From contig NZ_JACCCO010000003.1 in assembly GCF_013409935.1 (NCBI RefSeq), forward strand, positions 1,426,001 to 1,490,000: a stretch of 64,000 nt of DNA, read 5' to 3'. A program made the translations under genes and the position numbers. This DNA comes from Streptosporangium sandarakinum (GTDB lineage Bacteria > Actinomycetota > Actinomycetes > Streptosporangiales > Streptosporangiaceae). Below the pieces are notes generated by a model. The model was not told the origin of the DNA. It worked only from the letters and a program-made list of their open reading frames with translations, and searched no databases. Within the stretch, counting starts at the first letter, position 1. Every line of letters begins with the position of its first letter. This document shows positions 52,072 through 61,436 of this stretch, one piece after another.

Positions 52072-52215
52072 TCAGGTCGCCGCCCGCTCGATGGCCACGA
52101 TCGGGATCCGCCGTGACGCCTCTCGCCGGTAACCGATGTGGCGGGGCCAAGTCCCGGTCATCGTCTCCCGGGGGCGGAGCCGCTCGCCCTCGGTCGCCGG
52201 ACGGGCCGCCGCGCC
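52072..52215 (-). pseudogene. C-terminal remnant of a deazaflavin-dependent nitroreductase
   Basis: About 47 codons ending GYRREASRRIPIVAIERAAT. The Y-x5-(T/S)-R-R-I-P-(I/V)-V pattern is the C-terminus of F420-dependent (Ddn-type) nitroreductases. Nothing upstream matches the rest of the enzyme and there is no start codon in place. It is converging on the plus-strand methyltransferase. Confidence 0.5.
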
Positions 52216-52325
52216 GGACACCTCGGCCCCGGCCTGCGCCTTGACCTGCGACTGGGCGAGCGGCTGTGGAGTCAGAGCGGACGGTCGGCGGCGCCGCCGT
52301 TGGGGGCGACCACGAGATAAATGAT

Positions 52326-53639
52326 CTACTTTGTGAAGGGCACCGTTCGAAGAAGAACAGCGCCCAAAGCAACAGAACCAGCGAGCAGGGCGGGAACGGC
52401 CAGCGCGAGAGGAAGGCCGACGACTTCGGCGAGCCCGCCGATCAGGATGGGGCCGGCCAGGAAGCCCGCGTATCCCAGGCCGGCCACCCGGGCGAGGGCC
52501 TGGCCGGCGCGGGCGGGGTCGCGGCGGCCGGCGGCGGAGAACAGCTGGGGGATGATGCACGACAGGCCCGCGCCGAAGCAGGCGAACCCGAGGACCGCGA
52601 TGATCTGGTTGCCGGCCAGCAGGCCGGCGCCGAGTCCGGCCGCGGCGAGCGTGCCGCAGCCGCGTACCAGCGTCACCGCGCCGAACCGGGCGGCCAGCCG
52701 GTCTCCGGCGAGGCGGCCGGCGGTCATCATGACGGAGAAGGCGGCGTAGGCGGCCGCGGCGAATCCTGCCGAGCTGCCGAGGCTGTCGCGGAGGTAGACG
52801 GAGCTCCAGTCGGCGGCGGCGCCTTCTCCGATCATGCAGCAGATGGCGAGTACGCCCAGGGTGAACACGCCGTGGGCGGCGCCTTTCGCGGGGGTGTTGC
52901 TCCCGCCGCTTCCCGGGGCGGCTCCCGCGGCGGTCGCCGGGGTGGTTTCCGTGGTGGTCGTGGTGGTGGCGGTGGTGGTTTCCGGGGTGGTCCGCGCGGC
53001 GGGGCCGGTGGTTTCGGGGAGCCCGGTGGGTGCGGGTTCGGCGGGGTGTCCGGGAGGTGCGGCGGAGCGGGGGAGGGCCCAGCGGGCGGCCCACAGTGCC
53101 ATGAGGGTGAGGACTGCGGCGGTGGTGGTGAAGGTGGCGGCGGGGGTGAGCCCGGTCTGGGCGAGCAGGCCGCCGGTGGTGGCGCCGAGGAAGCCGCCGA
53201 TGCTGAACGCCGCGTGGAAGGACGACATGAGGGGGCGGTTCGCGGCTCGTTCGACCTCGACGGCGTTGGCGTTCATTGCCACGTCGAGGGTGCCGTGGAC
53301 CAGGCCGAAGGCGAACAGCGTCGCGGCGAGCGCGGTGAGGCCGGGGGCGTGGGCGGGCAGGATGAGGACGATGCCCTGGGCGAAGGCCATGGGGATCATG
53401 ACGGTGGTGCTGCCGTGGCGGTCGATGAGGCGGCCCACCACCTGCATGCCGGTGATGGCCCCGGCCGCGATGCCGAGGAGTCCGAGGCTGAGGCGGCCGT
53501 CGCTGAGGTCGAGTCCTTCCTTGATGGAGGGGATGCGTGCCGTCCAGGTGCCGATGGCGATGCCCGCCAGCGTGAAGAGCAGGTAGACCGCGATGCGGGC
53601 GCGGGTGAGGACCGTTCGGTCGGGGGTGGTGACGTGCAT
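52326..53639 (-). CDS. MFS transporter
   Basis: A 437-residue MFS protein (YbjJ-like group) with twelve helices; IGTWTARIPSIKEGLDLSDG and the loop motif GRLIDRHGST are typical. A central loop of about 60 residues is Thr-rich (TTATTTTTTETTPATAAG). It begins 11 nt after the DeoR stop, so DeoR-MFS form an operon. Sugar-like substrates are suggested only by the regulator type. Confidence 0.83.
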   Translation of the reverse strand: MHVTTPDRTVLTRARIAVYLLFTLAGIAIGTWTARIPSIKEGLDLSDGRLSLGLLGIAAGAITGMQVVGRLIDRHGSTTVMIPMAFAQGIVLILPAHAPGLTALAATLFAFGLVHGTLDVAMNANAVEVERAANRPLMSSFHAAFSIGGFLGATTGGLLAQTGLTPAATFTTTAAVLTLMALWAARWALPRSAAPPGHPAEPAPTGLPETTGPAARTTPETTTATTTTTTETTPATAAGAAPGSGGSNTPAKGAAHGVFTLGVLAICCMIGEGAAADWSSVYLRDSLGSSAGFAAAAYAAFSVMMTAGRLAGDRLAARFGAVTLVRGCGTLAAAGLGAGLLAGNQIIAVLGFACFGAGLSCIIPQLFSAAGRRDPARAGQALARVAGLGYAGFLAGPILIGGLAEVVGLPLALAVPALLAGSVALGAVLLRTVPFTK

Positions 53640-53650
53640 GGGCGCTCCGG

Positions 53651-54409
53651 TCAGACGGTGCGGACGGTGACGCCGGCGGCGGTGAGGGCGTCGTGTTCGC
53701 CCGGGGGGATGGCGGTGTCGGTGATGACGATGTCGAGGCGGTCGAGGGGGCAGACGGCGCCGAAGGCGGTGCGGGTGAACTTGCCGGAGTCGGTGGCGAC
53801 GATGACGCGTCGGGTGGAGTCGATGGCGGCTCGTTTGACGGCGACGTCGGACAGGTCGTGGGCGGTCAGGCCGTGTTCGGCGGACAGGCCGCAGCAGCCG
53901 ATGATCGCGGTGTCGAAGCGCAGGGATCGGATGGAGGTCTCGGTGAGGGGGCCGGAGAAGTTGAGTTCGCCGGGCCGTACCTCGCCGCCGGGGAGGACGA
54001 GGCGGATGCGGGGTGCGGTGGCGAGTTCGTCGGCGGATTGCAGAGAGAGGGGCAGGACGGTCAGGCGGCGGTCGCGGATCGCGCGGGCGACTTCCAGGGT
54101 GGTGGTGCCGCCGTCGAGCAGGACGGCCTCGCCGTCGGCGAGCAGGGTGGCGACTTCGGCGGCGATGCGGCGTTTGATGTCGGTCGCCTCGCGTTCGCGT
54201 ACGCCGAAGGGGGGTTCCTCGCCGCGTAGCAGGAGGCTGATGGCGCCGCCGCGGACGCGTCTGACGACTCCTTGCTGGGCGAGTTCGTCGAGGTCGCGGC
54301 GGATCGTCATTTCTGAGACCGCGTGGGCGACGGCCAGTTCGGCCACTGAGACGCTGTCCTTGGCGCGCAGTTCGGACATGATGGCGCGCAGGCGATCTGA
54401 ACTCTCCAC
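53651..54409 (-). CDS. DeoR/GlpR-family regulator
   Basis: A 252-residue DeoR-family repressor. The N-terminal helix-turn-helix is SVAELAVAHAVSEMTIRRDL followed by the family motif RRVRGGA. The C-terminal sugar-phosphate-binding domain has LLDGGTTTLEVARAI and IGCCGLSAEHGLT. GTG at 54409 gives the family N-terminus. It likely controls itself and the MFS gene in response to a phosphorylated sugar; a GAACAT palindrome lies immediately upstream. Confidence 0.87.
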   Translation of the reverse strand: MESSDRLRAIMSELRAKDSVSVAELAVAHAVSEMTIRRDLDELAQQGVVRRVRGGAISLLLRGEEPPFGVREREATDIKRRIAAEVATLLADGEAVLLDGGTTTLEVARAIRDRRLTVLPLSLQSADELATAPRIRLVLPGGEVRPGELNFSGPLTETSIRSLRFDTAIIGCCGLSAEHGLTAHDLSDVAVKRAAIDSTRRVIVATDSGKFTRTAFGAVCPLDRLDIVITDTAIPPGEHDALTAAGVTVRTV

Positions 54410-54419
54410 GAGTTCATTT

Positions 54420-54436
54420 GAACATGTTGAATGTTC
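54420..54436. promoter_or_regulatory. Candidate DeoR operator
   Basis: Inverted repeat GAACAT-GTTGA-ATGTTC, 10 nt upstream of the DeoR start codon, in a short AT-rich stretch. Confidence 0.5.
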
Positions 54437-54590
54437 GGTTGGCAAGCCGCCGGGTGAGCCCGGCCACCCGGCGGGCCGGGGAGGGCGGGTTCTGGGAAGG
54501 ACTCCTCTCCTGGCGTCCCCGTGCCCGGGGAACCGCCCCATCGTCGTCGTTCAGCCCGGGCTTGGCCGCTCGCCGCCGGCCGCGCACCCC

Positions 54591-54665
54591 GGGACCGCCG
54601 GTGTCCGGCCGCACCCTCCGGGGCCGCCGGTGTCCGGCCGCACCCTCCGGGGCCGCCGGTGTCCG
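54591..54665 (+). repeat. 29-bp tandem repeat (2.6 copies)
   Basis: Copies begin at 54591, 54620 and 54649, core GGGGCCGCCGGTGTCCGG. Located between the DeoR gene and the end of the permease gene; no gene is seen in this 255-bp gap. Confidence 0.75.
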
Positions 54666-54679
54666 CCGTACCGGGCCGG

Positions 54680-56467
54680 TCAGGCCGTTTCGGCGCTGAG
54701 GGTCTGTGCCACGGGCACGCGGGCCGCCAGTCGTGCGGGCAGGGCGGTGAGCGCGGCCGTCGTCAGGACGGTCGCGAGCGCGGCGGCGAGCAGCCAGGAG
54801 GAGGGGGGTTCCACGGCGTTGGGGGCGGCGAAGAGCGAGAGCAGGCCGGCGCCCAGGGGGACGCCGATGACGGCGCCGGGCAGCGCGGGCAGGAGCTGGG
54901 CGGCGGACAGTCCCGCGGAGATCTGTCCCGGGGTGGCGCCGAGCGTGCGGGCGACGGCCATGCTCGCCCGGGCCTCCATGGCGGTGGTCCAGGTGAACGT
55001 GAGGGTGTTCACGACGGCGAGTGCGATGAGCAGGACGGTGACGGCGAGCATCAGTCCGCGGTCGTGCTCGCCCCGCAGGTTGGGCAGGGCGGAGGAGCCG
55101 TCCAGTCCGTAGCCTCTCTCCGGCTGGGCGTGGAGGGTCAGCAGGGCGACGATCGCGATCACCGTGGTGGCGGTGGAGCATGCCTGCAGTACGGCGCGGC
55201 CCGGCCGGCGGGCGGTCAGCCGCAGCCCGAGCAGTAGCGGTGTGGGCAGTAGTGCGGACAGCGCGGTGAGCCGGGGGCGGTGACGGGGCTGGTGCGCGGT
55301 GGCGGTCAGCGCCGTGACGGTCGCCGTGCGCATGGCCCGCAGTGTGGGACGCAGTGTGGACAGCACCGCCACCGCCATGGCGAGAACGGTCGCCGCGGCG
55401 ACGGTGGCGCCGGTCAGCTCGGCGGTGCCGATCCGGCTGGCGGTGGGGCTGGCGACGGCGGGCAGGGTCAGGCGGGCGATCACCAGCCCCAGCGCGTCAC
55501 CGATCAGCGCCAGCGCCAGATACTCGGTGAGCAGGACGGTGGCGATCAGACTCGGGGTGGCGCCGACGGCCTTGAGCAGTCCGGCCCGGCGTGTCCGCTC
55601 GATGGCGCGTCCGGCGGCCAGCGCCGCCACTCCGGTGATGGCCAGGAAGCCGAGCAGCCAGCTGCCGACGACCAGGATCGGCTGGGTGTCCCTGAGGATG
55701 ACCATGTCCTGCTCGGCCGTGAACCGCCAGGTGTGGAGGCTCACCCTGAGGGTGAGGCCGTGGTGGGCGGCCAGGAATGCCTCGGTCCCGCCGGGGTCGC
55801 GCAGCTTGAGGTCCAGGGCCGTGGTCACCGGGAGGTCCCGGGACGCCGCCAGTGCGCGGGCGTCCGATCGGGTCATCCAGGCCAGGCCGGTGTAGTCGCT
55901 GGGTCCGCCGTACGGGCCGATCTGTGCCGCCCAGGGGTAGATGGAGGTGGCGGCGGTGACGGCGATTCCGACGACGGGGTAGGACCGGCCGGCGATGGTG
56001 ACGTGGTCGCCGACGCCGGCGCCCAGGGCGGTGGCGAAGCCGCGTTCGAGGACCGTGCCGCCGGGGCGTACCCAGTGGCCCGAGGTCACCAGGGGCCGGT
56101 TGAGCGTGCCGGGTGTCTCGGCGAAGCCCTGCACCACCACCGGGGAGGAGATGGAGTCGCGTGTGGTGAGGTCGGCGTAGACGATGCGGTAGGGGCCGTG
56201 GTGGGCGACCACTTCGGGGTCGTCCGTCAGCGAGGTCAGGGCCGACGTCACGGTGGGGCCCGTCTCGCCGGAGAGCGCCACCACGTCCGGTCCGGCGGTG
56301 GCCGCGCGGGTCTGCTCGTACAGCGCGTCGCTCACGCCGCGCAGGGACAGGCCCAGGGTCATCGTGGCGGTGGCCACGGTCACGGCGAGCAGGAGCATCG
56401 CGGCCTGGATCTTGTGCCGGCGCATGTCGGCCAGTGCCAGGCGCACGATGAGCACGGTGGAGCCCAT
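54680..56467 (-). CDS. ABC transporter permease, two FtsX domains
   Basis: A 595-residue MacB/FtsX-type permease with an N-terminal helix (AAMLLLAVTVATATMTLGLS), a large extracytoplasmic domain (about residues 50-265), and seven further helices. Two FtsX-like blocks are present: ERTRRAGLLKAVGATPSLIA and AMEARASMAVARTLGATPGQ. It lies 5 nt after its ATPase gene and belongs to a PadR-ATPase-permease operon. Export of a lipid, peptide or antibiotic is typical of the class; the substrate is unknown. Confidence 0.87.
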   Translation of the reverse strand: MGSTVLIVRLALADMRRHKIQAAMLLLAVTVATATMTLGLSLRGVSDALYEQTRAATAGPDVVALSGETGPTVTSALTSLTDDPEVVAHHGPYRIVYADLTTRDSISSPVVVQGFAETPGTLNRPLVTSGHWVRPGGTVLERGFATALGAGVGDHVTIAGRSYPVVGIAVTAATSIYPWAAQIGPYGGPSDYTGLAWMTRSDARALAASRDLPVTTALDLKLRDPGGTEAFLAAHHGLTLRVSLHTWRFTAEQDMVILRDTQPILVVGSWLLGFLAITGVAALAAGRAIERTRRAGLLKAVGATPSLIATVLLTEYLALALIGDALGLVIARLTLPAVASPTASRIGTAELTGATVAAATVLAMAVAVLSTLRPTLRAMRTATVTALTATAHQPRHRPRLTALSALLPTPLLLGLRLTARRPGRAVLQACSTATTVIAIVALLTLHAQPERGYGLDGSSALPNLRGEHDRGLMLAVTVLLIALAVVNTLTFTWTTAMEARASMAVARTLGATPGQISAGLSAAQLLPALPGAVIGVPLGAGLLSLFAAPNAVEPPSSWLLAAALATVLTTAALTALPARLAARVPVAQTLSAETA

Positions 56468-56472
56468 GATGT

Positions 56473-57213
56473 TCAGCCCTCCAGCCCGATCAGGCCGCCG
56501 AGCCGTCCGGTGCCGGTGCCGGCCAGCCGGGTGTCGTCGACGAACATCCCGTCGCGCATCGAGACCAGCCGGTCGGCGGTGGCCGCGACCCGTTCGTCGT
56601 GCGTGACGATGATGAGGGTCTGCCCCGCGGCGCGCAGGTCATCGAAGATTCTCAGCATGTCGAGGCTCGCCGCGGTGTCGAGATTGCCGGTGGGTTCGTC
56701 GGCCAGGACGACGAGGGGGTCGTTGACCAGGGCGCGGGCGACGGCGATCCGCTGGCGTTGCCCGCCGGACAGTTGTGACGGCAGGTGCCGGGCGCGGTCG
56801 GCGAGCCCGACCCGTTCCAGCAGGAGGTTCGCGCGTCGTCTGGCCTGGCGGCGTGAGCGGCCGGCCAGCAGGGCGGGCAGTTCCACGTTCTCGGCGGCCG
56901 ACAGTTCGTCCATGAGGTGGAATGCCTGGAAGACGAATCCGACCGATCGGCGCCGCATGCGCGCCAGGGCTCGCTCGCTCAGGGCGTCGATGCGCCGTCC
57001 GGCCATCCACACCTCTCCGCCGGTGGGCCGTTCCAGGCCGCCGAGCAGGTGCAGCAGGGTGGATTTCCCGCAGCCGCTGGGGCCCATGACCGCCAGTGTC
57101 TGCCCCTGGGGCACTTCCAGGTCGATCTCGTCCACCGCGCGGACCCGGCTCTGCCCCTGGCCGTGCGTTTTCACCAGGCCGCGGGCCCGGACTGCGGCAC
57201 TTGACACGTTCAT
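56473..57213 (-). CDS. ABC transporter ATP-binding protein (MacB/LolD type)
   Basis: A 246-residue ABC ATPase. Walker A is GPSGCGKST, the signature QLSGGQRQRIAVARALV, Walker B VVLADEPTGNLD and the switch His VTHDERV. It powers the downstream permease. Its ATG overlaps the PadR stop (ATGA, 57210-57213), so regulator, ATPase and permease are coupled. Confidence 0.92.
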   Translation of the reverse strand: MNVSSAAVRARGLVKTHGQGQSRVRAVDEIDLEVPQGQTLAVMGPSGCGKSTLLHLLGGLERPTGGEVWMAGRRIDALSERALARMRRRSVGFVFQAFHLMDELSAAENVELPALLAGRSRRQARRRANLLLERVGLADRARHLPSQLSGGQRQRIAVARALVNDPLVVLADEPTGNLDTAASLDMLRIFDDLRAAGQTLIIVTHDERVAATADRLVSMRDGMFVDDTRLAGTGTGRLGGLIGLEG

Positions 57214-57743
57214 GCACCCTCGGCTTCGTGATCGACCTTGGACCAGGCGCGTTCGCAGGCGTCCAGCCAGCGCAGGTCCGCCTGCAGTCGCAGCATGACC
57301 CCTTCCAGCAGCAGGGCGGCGCCCGATCCCGCCGGCTCGGCCAGCGCCGCCTGCTGCGCCTCGCGCAGGCGGCGCAGCAGTTCGCGGCGCTGGGCCGCGA
57401 TGAGTTCGACCGGGTCGGCGAGCCGGGCCGCGGCGGCGGTGGCGAGCTTGAGGTGGAACTCCGCCAGGTCCGGCTTCGGCCAGCCGATCTCGGTCAGCCA
57501 GGCGGCGACCCGTTGCTGTCCGGCGGGTGTCAGCGCGTAGACCTTGCGTTCGGGCTTCTCGGGCAGGCCGTCGGCCCGCTCGCAGACCACGAGCCCGGCT
57601 TTTTCCAGCCGGGCCAGGGTCACGTAGATCTGGCCGGGGTTCATCGACTCGCCCAGCGGTCCGAGGCTGTGCCGCAGCCGGGCCCGCAGGTGGTACCCGT
57701 GTGATGGTTCTTTGGCGAGCATCGCCAGCACCGCGTCCTGCAT
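57210..57743 (-). CDS. PadR-family regulator (long form)
   Basis: A 177-residue PadR protein. The winged helix contains LAKEPSHGYHLRARL and GQIYVTLARLEKAGLV, with the wing PERKVYALTPAGQQRV. The C-terminal dimerisation domain is present. ATG at 57743. It should repress its own operon with the ABC ATPase and permease and respond to an amphipathic drug-like ligand, as PadR-ABC pairs often do. Confidence 0.88.
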   Translation of the reverse strand: MQDAVLAMLAKEPSHGYHLRARLRHSLGPLGESMNPGQIYVTLARLEKAGLVVCERADGLPEKPERKVYALTPAGQQRVAAWLTEIGWPKPDLAEFHLKLATAAAARLADPVELIAAQRRELLRRLREAQQAALAEPAGSGAALLLEGVMLRLQADLRWLDACERAWSKVDHEAEGA

Positions 57744-57752
57744 TCCACCCCC

Positions 57753-57872
57753 TAACGGTTAGCCAATAGATAGCGGTTAGCCATATGAGGTGTCAAAGCG
57801 CCGCGGCGGCCCCTGGCCTCCGGTGAGGGCCGCGCGTCGTGGTATGCGCCGCGTATATACCCCCGGTATATA
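57753..57872. promoter_or_regulatory. Divergent operators between two PadR genes
   Basis: Near the minus-strand gene, a direct repeat TA(A/G)CGGTTAGCC occurs at 57753 and 57771, spaced 18 bp; the first contains TAAC-G-GTTA. Near the plus-strand gene, a perfect palindrome TATATACC-CCC-GGTATATA spans 57854-57872, just before the start. Each PadR therefore seems to have its own, different operator. Confidence 0.6.
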
Positions 57873-57881
57873 TTGATCGCC

Positions 57882-58409
57882 ATGACAGTCCCCTTGACCC
57901 TGCTGGGCCTCCTGGACCGTGAGCCCAGCTACGGATACGACCTGAAGCGCGACTACGACACCTACTTCGGCAAGGGCAAGCCGCTTCCCTTCGGGCAGGT
58001 CTATTCGACGCTCGGCCGCCTGGCCAGGGACGGCAAGGTCGCGGCCGGCCCGAGCGAGCCCGGCGACGGGCCCGACCGCAAGCGCTACGCCATCACCCCG
58101 CTGGGCAGGCAGGAGGTGGAGGCGTGGCTGGCCGAGCCGGCGGCGGCGGAGCCGTTCCTGCAGACGGTGCTGTTCACGAAGGTCGTGCTGGCGCTGATGC
58201 TGGGCCACGACGCGCAGCGCTTCCTCGACGTCCAGCGCGCCACGCACATGCGGCGCATGCGCGAGCTGTCGGAGATCAAACGCGACGGCGCGCTCGTGGA
58301 CGCCCTGCTGGCCGACCACGCCCTGTTCCACCTGGAGGCCGACCTGCGCTGGATCGACGTGACCACGGCCCGGCTGGGCGCGCTGGCGGAGACGGTGCGC
58401 CGCGCATGA
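57882..58409 (+). CDS. PadR-family regulator
   Basis: A 175-residue PadR protein (TLLGLLDREPSYGYDLKRDY, then GQVYSTLGRLARDGKV and the wing DRKRYAITPLGRQEV) with a helical C-terminus. It is only distantly related to the neighbouring, divergent PadR. ATG at 57882; an in-frame TTG at 57873 would lie on the palindromic operator. Its stop overlaps the ATPase start (ATGA). Confidence 0.87.
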   Translation: MTVPLTLLGLLDREPSYGYDLKRDYDTYFGKGKPLPFGQVYSTLGRLARDGKVAAGPSEPGDGPDRKRYAITPLGRQEVEAWLAEPAAAEPFLQTVLFTKVVLALMLGHDAQRFLDVQRATHMRRMRELSEIKRDGALVDALLADHALFHLEADLRWIDVTTARLGALAETVRRA

Positions 58410-59116
58410 CCATCGACGCGCTTCCCCTGCCGGGCCCGCTGCTGGAGGCCCGTTCCGTCGAGCGCTCCTACGGCCGCACGCCGGCGCTGCGCGAGGCGAG
58501 CCTGTCGGTGACGTCGGGAGAGGTTCTGGCGATCATGGGCCCGAGCGGCTCCGGCAAGTCCACGCTGCTGCACTGCCTGGCCGGCATCTTCACCCCCGAC
58601 GCGGGCGAGGTCTGGTTCGGCGGGCGGCGGCTGGACACCCTGGGCGACGCCCGGCGGTCGGAGCTGCGCCGTACCGCGTTCGGCTTCGTCTTCCAGTTCG
58701 GCCAGCTGGTGCCGGAGCTCACGGCGGCCGACAACGTCGCCCTGCCGCTGCTGCTCGGCAGGACCGGGCGCAGGCAGGCCTACCAGCGGGCGCGCGACTG
58801 GCTGCGGCGGCTGGAGCTGGAGGACCTGGCCGGACGGCGCACCGGCGAGCTGTCCGGCGGGCAGACGCAGAGGGTGGCCGTCGCCAGGGCGCTGGTGACG
58901 CGGCCCAAGGTGATCTTCGCGGACGAGCCCACCGGCGCGCTCGACTCGCTCACCGGGGAGAAGGTCATGGAGCTGCTCGTCGGCCTGGCCCGTCAGGAGG
59001 GCACGACGGTGATCGTGGTGACCCATGACGCCCGCGTCGCCGCCTGCGCCGACCGGGAGGTCATGGTGCGCGACGGCAGAGTCACCGACCCCTACGCCGG
59101 CGAGGTCGTCCGATGA
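58406..59116 (+). CDS. ABC transporter ATP-binding protein
   Basis: A 236-residue MacB/LolD-like ATPase: Walker A GPSGSGKST, signature ELSGGQTQRVAVARAL, Walker B VIFADEPTGALDS, switch His VVTHDARV. Coupled by 4-nt overlaps to the PadR gene before and the permease after. Confidence 0.92.
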   Translation: MTIDALPLPGPLLEARSVERSYGRTPALREASLSVTSGEVLAIMGPSGSGKSTLLHCLAGIFTPDAGEVWFGGRRLDTLGDARRSELRRTAFGFVFQFGQLVPELTAADNVALPLLLGRTGRRQAYQRARDWLRRLELEDLAGRRTGELSGGQTQRVAVARALVTRPKVIFADEPTGALDSLTGEKVMELLVGLARQEGTTVIVVTHDARVAACADREVMVRDGRVTDPYAGEVVR

Positions 59117-61425
59117 CGCTGTGGCTGGGCCTGCGGCTGTCGCTGCGCGGCGGCCGGGAGGCGATCGTCCGGCTGGTGCTCGTCACCGCCGCCGTCGCGG
59201 CGGGGGTGACGGTGCTGCTGTCCACGGTGGCGCTGTTCAACGCCTTCCGGACCACCGCGGACCGGCCGTGCTGGGAGTGCACGACCGGCTCCGCGCCGGC
59301 GGGCTGGGCGCTGGGCGCCACCTCCGGCGCGGTGCTGTGGAACCACCGCCAGGATTACTACGCCGGCCGTCCGATCAAGCGGCTCGACGTCGCCGTCCTC
59401 GACGCGCGGACGCCCGCCCCGGGTGTTCCCGGTCTTTCCGCGCTGCCCGGGGCGGGGCGCCACTACGTCTCGCCCGCGCTCGCCGAGCTGATGGACGCCG
59501 TGCCGCGTGAGCAACTCGCCGACCGCTTCCCCGGCGCCCGCGCCGGTCTCATCGGGCGGGCGGCGCTGTCCGGCCCCGACGACCTGGTCGTCGTCGTCGG
59601 CCAGAGTCCTGACGCGCTGGCCGGCATGGCGGGCACGGTGGCCGTGGACGCCGTCGCCACCGCCCCGGCCGCGGACGACACAATGGCCCTGTACGAGCAC
59701 GGCTTCGGCATCGCCGCCGTCGGCCTGATCGTCCCGCTGATCATCCTCATCGGCACCGCCACGCGCCTGGCCGCCGCCCGCCGCGAGGCGCGCTTCGCCG
59801 CGATCCGGCTGGCCGGAGCCACCGCGCGGCAGGTCAACGCGATCGCCTCGGTGGACGCGGCGCTCGGCGCGCTGCTGGGCGCGCTCGCCGGCATCGCGGT
59901 CTTCCAGGCGGTGCGGCCCGCGCTGGCCGGCGTCGCCGTCACCGGCTCGCGTTTCTTCCCCGACGTGGTCGCGCCCACCCCGACGCATTACGCCGCCGTG
60001 GTCGCGGGCGTGCCGCTCGCCGCGGCGGGCGCCGCCCTGTGGTCGTTGCGCCGGGTACGGATCACACCGCTCGGCGCCGCGCGCAAGGTGCGGGCCTCCG
60101 CCCCGGGATGGTGGCGGGTGCTGCCGCTGCTGGCGGGGCTGGGGCTGTTCGCCGGCCCGGTGTTCGCGAGCGGCGACAGGGAGCCGGACGCGCTGCTCCT
60201 CGACGTCGGCCTGGCGCTGATCATGGTCGGTCTCATGGTGGCCGGGCCGTGGCTGACGATGCTGGTCGCGCGGCTGGCCGCCCGCCTCACCCGCGGCGCG
60301 GCGACGCTGCTGGCCGCGCAGCGGCTGGCGGCCGACCCGAAGGGGGCCTTCCGGTCGGTGAACGGGATCGTGCTGGCGGTCTTCATCGGCACGGCCGTCG
60401 CCGGTATCGTCCCCGCCGTCGTCTCGGGGCAGGCGGCGGCGGGCGGCGGCACGCTGGGCGAGGTCCTGCGGACGTCGTTCGGGTACGCCGACGCCGCCCC
60501 GGGCCGGCCGCTGCCGCCCGGCACGGCCGACGAACTGCTCGCCGAGCTCCGCTCCCGCCCCGGTGTCACCGTGCTGCCGATCTACCGCAGGATCGGGCAG
60601 CCGGCCCGGCCCGACGGGCCCCCGCCGTGTGCCCCGGGCCCCGGCTGCCGGCCCGACTTCATGCTCGGGCACGTGGTCGCGTGCGACGCCCTGGCCGCCT
60701 TCCCGGCGCTCGGCCGCTGCGCCCCGGGCGCCCGCGCGGTGACGGCCGACTTCAACCGGCTACTGACCAGCGACAACATGCTCTCCGTCGACCGCAACCT
60801 GCCGATCGTGGACCCCTCCAGCCCGGCCGCCGGCCCGGCCGCCGATCAAGCCGCCGGCCAGGCCGCCCCGGCTCGCCTGTCCCTGGCGGCGGTGCTGGTC
60901 CGCGCGGACGACCCGGCCGTCCGCGAGCGGATCCGCACGCTGCTCGCCCCGTACGTCGCCCGCTCCGGCAGCGCCGAGACGCCGCTGACGCTCGCCGAGG
61001 TCGCCCAGGTCCGCGCGGTGCTGCTGGACCAGGTGGAACGCGTGGCGCCGGCCATCGTCGCGCTGACCCTGCTGGTGGCGGGCTGCGGCCTGCTGGTGGC
61101 GGTCGCCGGAGGCGTGGTGGAGCGCAGGCAGCCGTTCACGCTGCTGCGGCTGTGCGGCACGCCGACCCGGGTCCTGTCCCAGGTGGTGCTACTGGAGACG
61201 GCCGCTCCCGTGGTGCTGGCCGCCCTGGTGGCGGCGGGCGCGGGCCTCGGCGTGGCCGAACCGCTGATCGACCAGCTGAGGATCAAGAGCGCGCCGGCGG
61301 CGCTGCCCGGCCCCGCCTACTTCCTGACCGTCGGCGGCGGGCTGCTGGCCGCCCTGCTGGTGATCCTCGCCGGCCTGCCGCTGCTCAAGCGTGTGACCGC
61401 GCCCGAGGGCGCCCGCTTCGAATAG
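59113..61425 (+). CDS. ABC transporter permease, FtsX type
   Basis: A 770-residue permease with N-terminal helix, large extracytoplasmic regions, and FtsX blocks such as RREARFAAIRLAGATARQVN and ERRQPFTLLRLCGTPTRVLS. It pairs with the preceding ATPase (4-nt overlap). An exporter of hydrophobic compounds or lipoproteins is probable. A decayed acylase gene starts 12 nt later, which suggests it was once in the same operon. Confidence 0.88.
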   Translation: MTLWLGLRLSLRGGREAIVRLVLVTAAVAAGVTVLLSTVALFNAFRTTADRPCWECTTGSAPAGWALGATSGAVLWNHRQDYYAGRPIKRLDVAVLDARTPAPGVPGLSALPGAGRHYVSPALAELMDAVPREQLADRFPGARAGLIGRAALSGPDDLVVVVGQSPDALAGMAGTVAVDAVATAPAADDTMALYEHGFGIAAVGLIVPLIILIGTATRLAAARREARFAAIRLAGATARQVNAIASVDAALGALLGALAGIAVFQAVRPALAGVAVTGSRFFPDVVAPTPTHYAAVVAGVPLAAAGAALWSLRRVRITPLGAARKVRASAPGWWRVLPLLAGLGLFAGPVFASGDREPDALLLDVGLALIMVGLMVAGPWLTMLVARLAARLTRGAATLLAAQRLAADPKGAFRSVNGIVLAVFIGTAVAGIVPAVVSGQAAAGGGTLGEVLRTSFGYADAAPGRPLPPGTADELLAELRSRPGVTVLPIYRRIGQPARPDGPPPCAPGPGCRPDFMLGHVVACDALAAFPALGRCAPGARAVTADFNRLLTSDNMLSVDRNLPIVDPSSPAAGPAADQAAGQAAPARLSLAAVLVRADDPAVRERIRTLLAPYVARSGSAETPLTLAEVAQVRAVLLDQVERVAPAIVALTLLVAGCGLLVAVAGGVVERRQPFTLLRLCGTPTRVLSQVVLLETAAPVVLAALVAAGAGLGVAEPLIDQLRIKSAPAALPGPAYFLTVGGGLLAALLVILAGLPLLKRVTAPEGARFE

Positions 61426-61436
61426 GACCATCGTCG

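Noticed and set aside
52266-55112. A 948-codon plus-strand frame rich in Gly and Ala
   Set aside because: It is antisense to the MFS, DeoR and permease genes, all of which have clear motifs.
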